Source: Serilophus lunatus (Eukaryota; Chordata; Aves; Passeriformes; Eurylaimidae). Taken from it: a stretch of DNA of 64,000 nt. The stretch is taken from the NCBI GenBank assembly GCA_013399895.1, contig VXBA01000125.1:996104-1060103 (forward strand). Reading direction: 5' to 3'. Of this stretch, positions 49,601 to 61,600 are shown in pieces. Both the position numbers and the translations under genes were made by a program. The notes below the pieces were generated by a model, which had not been told where the DNA came from, made no database searches, and worked only from the letters and a program-made list of their open reading frames with translations. The number at the start of each line of letters is the position of its first letter. Within the stretch, counting starts at the first letter, position 1.

Positions 49601-52600
49601 AATTACATAGGGAAATATAAATTTAGTACCATTTCAGCACTAAATGGCAATCGATCAAAACTCAACAATTCACAGCAGTGTTTGCAAAATGATTCCTGGC
49701 TATAAGGGAATGATTTTTCTTCTGCCTTTTCTGAACAGAACATGTGGTGTCTCAGCCCAATTCCCCCCATCCCTCTGGAGCTCACACATGAAACCCGTCA
49801 CCTACCACTGCAGGTCTTCCCGTCACTGTTGAGGGTGAAACCCTCCTTGCAGGCACATTTGTAGGCTCCTGGGGTGCTGACACAGACTTGCTCACAGTCG
49901 TGGTCTCCAGTGGCACATAGGTCAGACACCACTGCAAGAAAAAGGAGGGATTAAAACCAGAGACCAGACCTTTCTCCACCCAGACCCGACTCAGCCCATG
50001 CACGACATGGGATATTTATCCCATCAAAGATCCCAGGTCATTTCTCTTGGACAGAGCAGGTACAAGAGGCAAGGAGACATTTTCACAAGTCTCTTGACTC
50101 CAAGGCACAGCCAGGATTAGAAATAATCTTCACAACGAGGGCCAAACCCATCTGTCTGTCGAGAATATCACAACATATTCCAAAGGTCTTGGATGAGATT
50201 TGGTTTCCAACCCACCATCTGGGCTGGCCAGTGCCCATTTTTTCAGCTATGTAGTACAATTATGATCAGGGAGCTCAGCCTCATGTGCAGTTGCCTCTCC
50301 TGGACAGGATTCATGCTTGGAATTCACTTCAGATCTGTCCTCACATGTGCAGCTTTCAGATCCACCTTCTACAAACATTCCTGCCTGCTGATCTTCCCCT
50401 GGATCTGCCTCCTGCGGTGCTGAGCAAACAGGACCTGGATTGCTCGGAGCCAGCAGTGCTGAATGACTGTCCCAGGTCCAGCAAGGATGGAAAACACACT
50501 CCAAAACAAACAGATGTGGTTGAAGCAAATTCATTTTCAAACACCAGGGAAATCTGTGCAGAAATCCAAGCACTGAGTTCTCTCAGACTGTGGGAGGTGA
50601 CACAGAGTCTTTCAGAGCTAAGGGGCTTCTCTTGGTTATTTCAAGTCATTTTTGTTCTGCAGGTATTTTGTACTTTTTCTGGCCTTCCCACTTCTATTAG
50701 TAGATCTTTCAACTGGGAACTTCAAAACACATTGTCAGGCCTCCCCATCCCCGGCTGACTCCTGATTCCAGGGCAGCCAACACAAACTCCCACAAATATT
50801 CACAGCCTGGATTCCACCTTCTCAAAATTTGTCTGCATCCCTCCTTTCATCTGAAGTATTTGTTCCCCTCTTTCAAAAGCTTCTTCTGCTTCCTGATAAT
50901 ACACAACTCGCTTCATATTATCACCTGATTATAATACATGACTCACTTTGTATCCCAAATTTTCCTCCTTTCTACAGAGAATGCAATTTTCCTTGACAAA
51001 AAGCTGCTCCCCTTCATCACTTTCAGCCTGCAAGTTGAATCATGAAATTTTACACCTCTTGGAGAAATTGGTCTTGAGAGTTTTACAGGTGTATGTGTTT
51101 ATAATGTGGGACCATAAGCAGCATGGTGTATCACACCTTTTAAGAAGTGTTGCCACATATCTTTTCTTCCAGGGAATGGGCATGTGAAGCACCCCAGGCC
51201 TCTTTTACTGACAGAAAATGGATATTTATAGACCATTCCTACAGCCCTGGGGGTACACTTGAAAGCAATAAAGTATTCTCACTCCATCCAAAGGCTCATG
51301 GAGGAGTGAATGTGTGTTTGTAGGAGAGTCAGGCTCTTTGATGTGCTGTGCAGATGGGATTTACATCCTGTACCAGCCTCACAAGGCTTTCAAAACCAAC
51401 AGCAGAGTCAGGCAAAGGCAGTTCAGTAAAACCACCCTGACATAACTGGGAATTCAGAAGGCAACACTAGTGGTAGAGGAAATTTACCTCTGTCAAATCC
51501 TCTGAATGGCTCAGAAAGGCTTAAACATAAAAGTAATGATTTTAGCCGTGTAAAGACCATGTTTTCCAGGGTGTTTTTCAATGCCTCAGGGAGTACATGG
51601 GTTATGTTTGCAAACTCTTCTGTGCCAGTGAAGTCTGAAGATTTCCACTAAAACTTGAAATTCCCTGAACAAAACCTGTAATTTTTGAAAGCAACTTCAA
51701 AGAGCATCTGTCTCCAAACTGCTCCGTGTTCCTGTGGACATAAGTCTTTGGAACAAGGAAATAGATGGATGAAGGATGATCCCATGTAAAACTACCATGG
51801 CAAAAGACTAGAGAGAGAGTTTGGAGAAGGGCCTGGAGTGACAGGACACAGGGAATGGCTTCCCAGTGCCAGAGGGCAGGGAGAGATGGGATACTGGGAA
51901 GGAATTAATCCTTGTGAAGGTGGAGAGGCCCTGGCCCAGGTTGGGCAGAGAAGCTGTGGCTGCCCCATCCCTGGGAGTGTCCAAGGCCAGGTTGGAGCAG
52001 CCTGGGAGAGTGGGAGGTGTCCCTGCCCAGGGCAGGGGGTGGGACCAGATAATTTTTAAGACCTCTCCCAACCCAACCCATCCCATAACTCTACAAAACC
52101 TCCCGGCAGCCCCTTGCAGCTTCTGGCTGGGAAATCAGGGACTCATGGCAAGGACTTACCACAGAAAGCTTCTTGAAACTTGTGTGTCAGCTTCTCTATA
52201 ACGCTGTAACTCTCCACATAGTCCACGTGGTCATCCAGGGGCTCGCTGGCGATTTGCCTCAGGGTGTGCATGTCCACCCTGCCCACCCCGATGGCAAAGA
52301 TCTCGATGCCAGCTGCCCTGGCCCTGGCTGACACATCCTGCACCCCGTCCTGGGGACGCCCATCGGTCACAACAATCGCCACCTGTATGGAGGAAGGTGG
52401 CACCGTCACTTGTGGGACGGGCTGGGCTGGTGAAAAAGGTTTCATGTCTTGGAATTAAAGGGAAAGGAAATCCTGCCACCTCTTCCCGTTCTTCAGAGCT
52501 CACACAAGGTGAATTTGTTTCTCTCTGAGATGGGTTAAACAGAGGGAATGGCCTGGAAAGGTTGAACCAAGGGAATGGCGCAGAGTTGTGTCAGGGCAGG

Positions 52601-55600
52601 GTCAGGGGGGATCTCAGGCCAAGGGTCTCCTTTGCCCAGAGGGGGGTTGGGCACTGCCCAGGCTCCCCAGGGCAGTGGGCACAGCCCCAAGGCTGCCAGA
52701 GCTGCAGGAGGGTTGGGATGATCCTCTGGGGACAGGGGGGACTCTTGGGGATGGGCCTGTGCAGGACCAGGGGTGGCACTGGATGGTCCTTGGGGGGCCC
52801 TTCCAGCTCAGCATATCCTGGGATGTGACTGGTCTAATTAAGGGACAACTGGTGCATCTCACCCCTAAGGAAACCAAAGCAAAGCTGATGTTCATCATAC
52901 ACAAACTCATGTCTTCAGGACCCCCCAGATTACACACAGGACAGCTCTAACTCAGTGTGGGACATCTCAGGAAATGTCATGGAAATAAGAGGTGGAAGCC
53001 TTCTCCTTATTTTCTAATTGGAAAAAGCGAAGCAGAGAGAGGGGAAGAGATTGGCCTCAGGTCACACTGTGTCAGTGCCTGTCAGGATTTCTGATTCCCA
53101 CTTCCACAGTAATTCCTACCCCTACTAACATCAGCATTAGGATGGCAGCTGATTTTAGCAGGAACTGGATTTCACCTTGGATTAGATGCAGCCCTGAACC
53201 AGTGGAATGCCTCCAAGATTCCTGCTCCTGCTGCTATTTTGTCCATTCTCCTCTTTATTTTTCTTCTGCAAGTAACATTGTCACAAGACCTTAATTTTTA
53301 GTCTTTGCCAATTCTTCTGCTCCTGCCACTTTTCCTAACAAGTGTTTTGTTGTGACACCACTGCCAAGTCCAAAGCAAGTGCTTGGGATGTAATGCAGAA
53401 TGGAGAAATAGAATCATTAGGAGCAGATGAGCTGTGAAGCAGAAAAAACCCTCCACATCACAACAAATACATTCAATAATAGAGAAAGTAAAGAAATATC
53501 AAAAAAGCAGGAGAAAAAAAATCTGTCTGGCAGCAAGAGGGGGTTTGGATGAGCCATCAGCTGGTCAGTAAAGCAGGTTTTGCTGTTCCCTTCTATGCCA
53601 TGTGTGCTCTCTATGTTTCTGAAAATGAAGTCAGACTCACCAGCTACTCAGTTAGGACACCAACCAGGACCTGGTTTACATCCCTGGGTAGAAATAGTCA
53701 TCTTGGGGAAGGTCAGGAGTGTGTTTCCCTGCCCCACGTGTCCAAGGGGTGAAGGCCGTGCAGGGGAAGATGTTCCTTCCCCCCCCTGCTCAGCCTTCAG
53801 CTGAGCAACAGCTGAATCACAGAACCACAGATGATCCCGAGGAGGATTTACAGGGATCATCCAGTCCAGCTCCTGGCCCTGCACAGACACTCCAACAATC
53901 CCACCCTGTCCCTTGTTGTCCAAACCCTCCTGGAGCTCTGGCAGCCCTGGGAATGTGACCAAACCCTGGGGAGCCTGGGCAGTGCCCAACCACCCTCTGG
54001 GCATGGAATGCTGCATTCCCCTGTCCCAGAGCAATGCTGCAGTGCCAAAGCAATCTGCTGCCCTGCTCAGAGCTTCCCTTCAGTGCAAAACATGTGCAAA
54101 CCAGGAAAAACGTAGAGCTCTACAATCTGTAAGTTCAGGTGTTTTATCTGCACTTCCCCAGGGCTACACAATTAAAAATTCCCAACAGCACCACGATTCT
54201 GCAACTGGCTGCCTCCAAGGGGAAATAAATCAATAAATGCAAGTATTTCTTTTCCGATTGTGGCCAAAATAAGGAAAAGGAGATGCCAGAGCATGGTGTA
54301 GAGGGGAATGAAATGTTAAGGATGCACTGGGATTGTTGGTGGAGAGGGAGCAGAGCCATGCAATGGATCCTTCTGCCAGGAGAAGGAGCCCTCGGCACAG
54401 GCTGCTCTGCCTCCTGCAAACCCACCAGCGCTGCCAATTAGGGCTTTTCAAAAGCCAAGCTGTCAGGAAACAAGATGTATTATCAAGTTTCTCCTGCTGG
54501 AGCAGCACCCTGAGAGCAGGATCCTGTCAGGAGCTGCGTGTCTTCCCTGAGTGTTTGGAGGTGTTGTGTGTCCTCCTGGCGTTTCTCTGTCTAAAGAAAG
54601 TGCTTCTTCAGGTTTAATCAGCTCCTTTTGATCTTCGTGTCAAGGTGGCATCACCACCTAAGCCTGAGCCCCAGGTGGAGCCCAGGAGGTGTTTTGCAGC
54701 AGCATCTACAGGGGATCTGATGGGAAAGACCTTCAGGATGGATCTGTGTGGAAATCAGAGGATTCAAAAATTCCTGTTGCTTTCTGACCTGCTGTCAGAG
54801 AAAACAAAACTTGTGGGTACAAAGGGTTTGGGTGAGGCATCAGGAATTATTCAGTGACCCCGTGGAAAATGAATGTAACAGTGAGTCACAGCAAGCACCA
54901 AACAGCCAGAAAACCTGCCTGGGACCACAACCAGGGCCAGGTGCTCACAGAAGGAGCCTAAGAAAAAAAACAAACAGGTGTAAAGTGATCTTGAGATCAT
55001 ATTTGGTTATCACAACAACCAGGAAACCCTGATTTTTTTTTTTTCTCCATGATTCTCACTGCAGACATTTGCTCTGCCAGCCTGAATCAATGTGGGAAAA
55101 TGTCCTTATTTTTTTATTTTTAATCCTACCTCCAAACTAGTTGCAGTCTGAGGATCTCTGTAATTCTCTGGGTGATGACCTTGTCTCATTTAAAAAGCTG
55201 AGTCCTGGTATGTGCCTTGTTTGGGAAAGAGCAGGGACAGGTTGGAGGGAAGAAGCAGCTGCTGGATCCAGGAGAGGCTGACACTGCTCTGGGAGCTGGA
55301 CTCAGCCATGTGAGGGGAATTAAGAAAGGTTGAAAGCTTCTCCTGGCTCAAATAGCTGAGCAAGATCTGCAGTTTTGCCCTAAGGAAGCTCAGAAACTTT
55401 TGCTTTTCAAGGTCAAACCTTGTATTCATTTTAACCAGCCAATGAATCCCTAAATTTTTGGATCTCTCTTGTGTTCCTTCCACACAGAAATCCCCCATGT
55501 TCTTATGACACAATTTATTCTTGCTTAACTAAGACACCAGAGGATTCCTGGGCATCCCCAGGTATTCACATCTCAGGGCTGGTGTGTGTAAACAACCCAG

Positions 55601-58600
55601 CAGCTAATGAGGTAGAGATGTCTCATTATATGTAACATGATGTTTTAGAAGCACTGAAAGGAAAATTGGGCAGAAAGCCTTTGGTTTGCTCAGCAATTTG
55701 ACAATCTCTTTGTTGTTCTCCCTAAAAAAAAAAGATAAAAGTAATTGGGCACCCCGTGGTTTTTGAGAAAGGTATGAACAGACTGAGCTCCTACAGAAAC
55801 AAATAGTGCTTTTCCCTGTCCTGGGGTGACATTTGCTGCACAAAGCACAGCAAGCCCAAGTGATCCTGTGATGTTTTGACCAGTGTCCCACGTGGTTGAC
55901 AACCAGCAAGGCTTTTCCCAAGGTCTTGCTGGGTTTCTGCCATGGGAAGGAGCGAGGAGTGTGTTCAATGTTTCTGGAAGCTTCACCTCCCTAAATCTCT
56001 GTTCTTCCTCCCAGGCAGATGGTGGGGTCACCCTGAGTGTCACAGGAGGAAAAACTTGCTGGACTTCAAGGCATAGTTGGAAAAAAAACAACAAAAAAAA
56101 ACAAGGAATGCAAGTATATCTGGAATTTTCCACCTTGGAGATATTCAGGAGCCATCTGGGTATGGTCCTGTGCACACAGGTTTAGGTGGCCCTGCTTGAG
56201 CACAAGGGTTGGTCAATGTGATATCCAGAGATCCCTTCCAACCTCAACCTTTCTGGGATTCTGTCTCTTTGATCAGCTCCAAAGTGGAAGGGAAGAGGGG
56301 GAAACGTGCTTTTCTTTTTTCCGTATTTTAATGCCTAAGAAATAATTTTAAAAAGACCCCACAGACATTCTGCTTTTTCAGCTGTCCAGGAAAGAAGGTT
56401 TTGGGGAGATAAAGCAGCTCCAGAATTCTTTGTGCCACTGCCCACAGAAACATTGGGATGACAGGGAACAGCAAGGATTGGAAGAGCGTGCGGAGTGAGT
56501 TGTCTGACAGCTCAGATGCAGAGCAGACAAGAGCAGGGAAACACTGCACAGGGAAATGGTGTGGAAAAGATTCCTTAGATGCAGATCCAGCATTTTCATG
56601 GACAGCTCAGTGAAAATGTCCCTTCATTCTACAGGAATGGTCAGCGAGGTGTCAGGATGGATTAGGAACAAAAATAGAGACTAACACTGGGAGTATTATA
56701 ATTGTATAAATCAGGGTTGCGTCCCAGACCTGACCTGTGTGCCAGGCCTGACCTAAATATGATCACAACCTCTTAAAATAGGCACTGGGGAATTAGTTAA
56801 AGACATGAGATAAAGGAGAATGGTGAGATTTCTGAGGGGCATGAATGGATTGCACAGCAGTCCCAGGGGAAAGTGGAGCTAAAAAGATCCCTTGTTTCTT
56901 CAGATTGATAAGAAAAGATAAGAAAACCAGTGAAGGCAATGAGAGCTGCTTTCCTGCAACAAGACTGGGAGTCAGACCCTTCCTGCAGGATCCTTCCCAA
57001 GTACCATTCCAGGGGCAAGGAGTGGCCTCAGGTTTCCTGTTTCTTGATTTCCCCCAGCTATGGGGTGAGGCTGGATCCCCACTGTCCTCTGCTCACAGGC
57101 CAAATGTCAAAAAGAAAAGCCCCCTTGACTGTCCATGGCTGGTTTTCCCTACAAGTACACCTTGTGGATAGATGAGGGCAAAAGGGATGGAGCCTGGGGA
57201 AGAGCTTCCTGGAGTTATCAGATGGAAAATTAGCAACTGCCTGAGATTTCTGTCTGTGTGCAGCCACAAAACCTCTGGAAGGAAACCTAGAACCCTTCAA
57301 GCAACTTTATCCATCCATAAAGGGGCTCAACAGCTTTGAATGGAAGTCTGAGGACATGAGACAAGGAAATGAAAGTTCTAACTATTCTCCTACTGAGAGC
57401 TGAGCTTCTCCAGAAAGAGGAGCAGCATCCACCTCTTTCTGGATTTCTACCACATTTACTACTGCACAGTGAGCAGCTACTGCCGACACTGTAGGGAGGA
57501 GGACAAGCACCTTGGAACCTCTCTCCTGCTTGGAATTTCTGGCCCTTCTGGACATTGGAACAACAATTAATGGAGTGAGATGAGAAATAAGCTTTTTATA
57601 AGGGTGCGTTGGAATTAGTGGGAGGTAAATGTCTTTTTTGCCCCTCAGTGCTCAAGAACAGAAATGTTTCTGTGGTCTGCCATTCAAACCATTGAGTGCT
57701 TTTTTTTTTCATTTTTCTTTCTCTAAGTCTCAAAGTTGAGCTTTGTTTTCAAGAAGAATTGAGAGGTTTACACCTCCCAGAGCTTCTCCACCTCTAACAA
57801 CACACACAAAATCAAAGCCCAGAGAAATCCACCTTTCCTCCTTTACTGCTTTTACTGACCACAAGGAAGGAGCTTCCAAGAAAGAGATTACTTGCTTCCC
57901 TACTTACCTTATTAAAATTGGGAGATCTCACCCTGCCCCCTTCTGAGTCACTAAAAGCCCTGCTGATGGCAAACTGGATGGCCAGGCCAGTCATGGTCCC
58001 TGTGGAGAGCGGCTCTATCCTCCTCACGGCCTGCAGGAGCCCAGCTTTGGTTTGGTGGGTCTTGAGGGAGAACTCGTTCTTCACAGCACTGGCATAGTTG
58101 ATGACCCCCACCCTGGTGGAGTTGGGACCCACGTCCAGCCCCTCGATCACCCGGGACACGAAGACTTTGATCTTCTCAAACTCGTGCGGGCGCACGCTCC
58201 GGGAGCTGTCGATGATGAACACCAGGTCTGTGGGTTTGGTTCTGCACAGGGTGCCTGGAGTGGAGAAGGAGGGAGGAGAAGTGAAAGAAAAGTAGCCTGG
58301 GAGGGAAAGAATGGTTTTGTCAAAGCAGCAGCTGGAGGGAGAGGAGCTGGAAGCTTCAATCCTTTCTCTGCCTGTCTCAGAGATCACTTTAACTTGACAG
58401 TTCTAAATGTTCTTTATCCTTTCATGGGAAATTCTACATGTTCTTTATTATTTTTTTGTAGGAAAGCAGGTCCTGGTCAACAGCAAGTTGGATATAAGTC
58501 AGCAGTGCCCTGGAGCCAGGAGAGCCAACCCTGTGCTGGGGCATCAGGAACAGCAGCACTGGGCCAGGGAGGGGATTGTCCTGCTCTGCTCTGACCTGGG

Positions 58601-61600
58601 GCACCTGAACCTCCAATATTGGGGCAGTTTGGGCACCACAATGTGGGGAAGAGATTGAGACACTGGAGAGTGTCAAAAGGAGGGAATGGAGATGGGGAAG
58701 GGCCTGGAGGGGAAGGGTGTGAGGAGCAGCTGAGGGCACTGGGTGTGTTGAGGTGGAGAAGAGGAGACTGAGGGGAGAGCTCCTGGCAGGGACAACTTGG
58801 TGGGGAGGGGCAGAGGAGGGGCAGGGCCTGAGCTCTGCTCTGTGGGGCCCAGGGCCAGGAGCCCAGGGAATGGGCTGGAGTTGTGTCAGGGCAGGGGCAG
58901 GGGGGATCTCAGGCCAAGGGTCTCCTTTGCCCAGAGGGGGGTTGGGCACTGCCCAGGCTCCCCAGGGCAGTGGGCACAGCCCCAAGGCTGCCAGAGCCCA
59001 AGAGTTTAAGTTGCTGGTTGATGACATGTTTTTATCACCAAATGATGAGCAGTGTCCTCTGTCCTCCCAGGCTGCCACCAATTTCTACATAGAACCCACT
59101 CAGGGCAGCCCAGAGGGAAGGGATAAAGCTGGGAACTGAAACCTGAACCCAAACAAAGGCTGGAAAGGGGTTGTGGTGTTTTGGACATTCAATCCACACG
59201 GATATTAATTAATGACAGTGAATGTCCATCATGCATGACCAGAACCATGTGTGCCACTCAGCAGCTCAGCTTCAGCTGTGAATCCAAGTGCCCAGAACAA
59301 CCGACCAACACCACATGAAAAACTCCTGGGTTTCAGCTAATTGCACTAAGATTGAAATATTGTAACACAGCCCTGCTTTATGTCCATGAGCTGAGGAGGG
59401 AGGACATGACAGAGCTGTAAAATCACATAACTGATAGTTAATCTCCACAACCCCACAAATATCCACTATGGAAAGGAGAGGGTATAAACAGGAAGCACTA
59501 GCAATGCAACAGTCTGAGTGATTGTTATTATTAATTTTTTAATTTCCCATTTTCATGCTATTTTCCATCTTCATTTTCAACTGTGGCAAAGCATAAAAAG
59601 GGACTGATATTTTTTATGAGTTTCTAAATGAATTGTCCCATTTTCCCCACCAGATCTACAGCATCCTCTTCTTTTAATTTTTTTCTATCATTTAGCCTGT
59701 CTCTGTTGGGGCACCAAGTGCTCTGTTAATATTTGATTTCTGCAGTGAGGAACTATATAGGTTATACCATAAAGGAAATTTCTGTGGACAGATTTTTAAA
59801 TGGGAGCTTTTGGGCCAACAAATCTGTTCCAAATTATGACATAAATATTATAGCTAGTCCTCAGTGTGAAATCTAATGGAGCTTTCAGTCTTTCAGGCAG
59901 ATAAAAATAAATACCCTGTGATAGATCCATAAAAAATATAATCAGGTTTGTTTCCTGAGAGACACTAATGCTGAATCTGCCTCTGGCTCCCAGGAAGGTC
60001 TCAGTAAAGATGCTGTGGGTAGAAGGGAAGCAGGCAGTGGTCACTTTGTCAGATGCTCTAATTTCCACTAAAATGCAATATAACCTTTTCCCATATGGAT
60101 GGCTTTCATTTCACCACCATAATTCATTGCACAGGAAGGAAAAATTCACTTGGCAGTATTGGAAGTCCCTTTTACAGGGGTTGGTTGTGCCCATTTTAGA
60201 GGTGAGAAATGAAGGTACAGAGAAAGGCTCAAAGTGTTGCCATCAGTTCTTCCAGAAATAAAGCACAGATACCCCTTTGCCCGTGTAGCTGATGAGTCAC
60301 CCCTGGATTTACAGACAAACCAAGGAGAAAATGGTTTGTTTTTTTTCTTCTATGAACAGAAGGATCCAATAAAAATTTTGAAGTCTATCTTTTTTTCTTT
60401 TTTTTTTTTTTTTGCATGGAAGCTGTGTGATATTGTCCTAAACAACGGGTTTAATCTCTTTTGATGAGAGTAAAATATATTTCAAGAAAATGAAGAGAAA
60501 AGAAGGGATATCAAATGGGAGCTTTGGGACTTCAGCCTGTCTGGTCACAGCCCCAAGTCAAGGTCTGCAGGACAGGCCTAGATTATCCCCAGGAGGTGAC
60601 AGCCAGCACATCTTGACTCAGCATAGTTTATTTCAAAGTTGAATTAAACCAGAAATAAAAGCCTCTTCTATTTTTAAAAATGTCCACACTAGGAATTATT
60701 TAGGAGTAGCTGAATTCATGCCCTGATTTAGCAGAAAATATCTTTTAGGGCATCTTTGCCACATTCATTAAAACAACAGGAAAGCTGCCGAGTACGTCAG
60801 AGCTAAAAGGTGTTGATTTTAGGAGAGCTGCTTGCTCACAGCAGGGCTGAGTTGAATGACTGCTCTGTTTAGTTTCCTGACTTCAGTAGCACAGCAAAGA
60901 TAACTCTCCCTTCCCAAATTACAGAGGAAAAACGGGTCAGTGTATCAGAAACCATAAGCACCAGATAACGCTGCAGTCACACTTGTTCTACAACCCTCTC
61001 TCTGCCCATATATGTGGGCTGTGCATCAGCAGCAGAGCATTCAAACATTTTTAATACCAAGAAGTAAGTTTGGCCTTGGCTGTTTCTCCTGCAGCAAATT
61101 CTCCAAGCTCCCTGGGACTCCTGCAAGAGCAGGATGACCCTCCACCCCTTCCCCTGGTGTCCAGCACTTTCTGACAGCAACCCCAGCCTGGGAGTTAGAG
61201 CTGTGCAAGCTGCAGAGGAGGCAGCTCACCTCCCTCCTGGCTGCCCTACATCCCACTTGGAAAGTCCAACAGAGCAGGATGTTGCTCAGGAGCGGATGAA
61301 GTAAAACATAGGAAAGTCCTCATCGACCTGGCCAGACCTTCCTGCCCGGTGAGGTGAACCCGAGTTAATTGGGGTGTTCTGGCCAACTCCTCCTCCAGCT
61401 CCCGGCCAAACCTGCCCTCTCAGAGCTGCGGAGAGGAGAAGTTTTGGAAGGCAAAGCAGAGCCCTTCTCGCAGCTGGAGCAGCGAGTCCCGTGGCTCCTG
61501 TCCTGGGAATGTGGTGACCCAGTGCCACCTGGGCTGTCCCTCGCTACAGCCATGGGATAGGCAGGAGCAAACGCAGCTCCTGGTCCTGCTGCCTTGGGAA

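Larger units (their letters stand above)
52383..57907 (-). other. MATN1: MATN1 intron 2
   Basis: At 5525 bp this is the largest intron. It holds CR1 fragments at 52560-52830 (+), 53815-54020 (-) and 56170-56270 (+). Between them are short A- or T-rich runs (55028-55044, 56081-56102, 57699-57709). The open frames here have no domain features. Confidence 0.85.

Noticed and set aside
58052..58594. Plus-strand open frame of about 180 codons
   Set aside because: It is the antisense of MATN1 exon 2 and its intron, with no domain.
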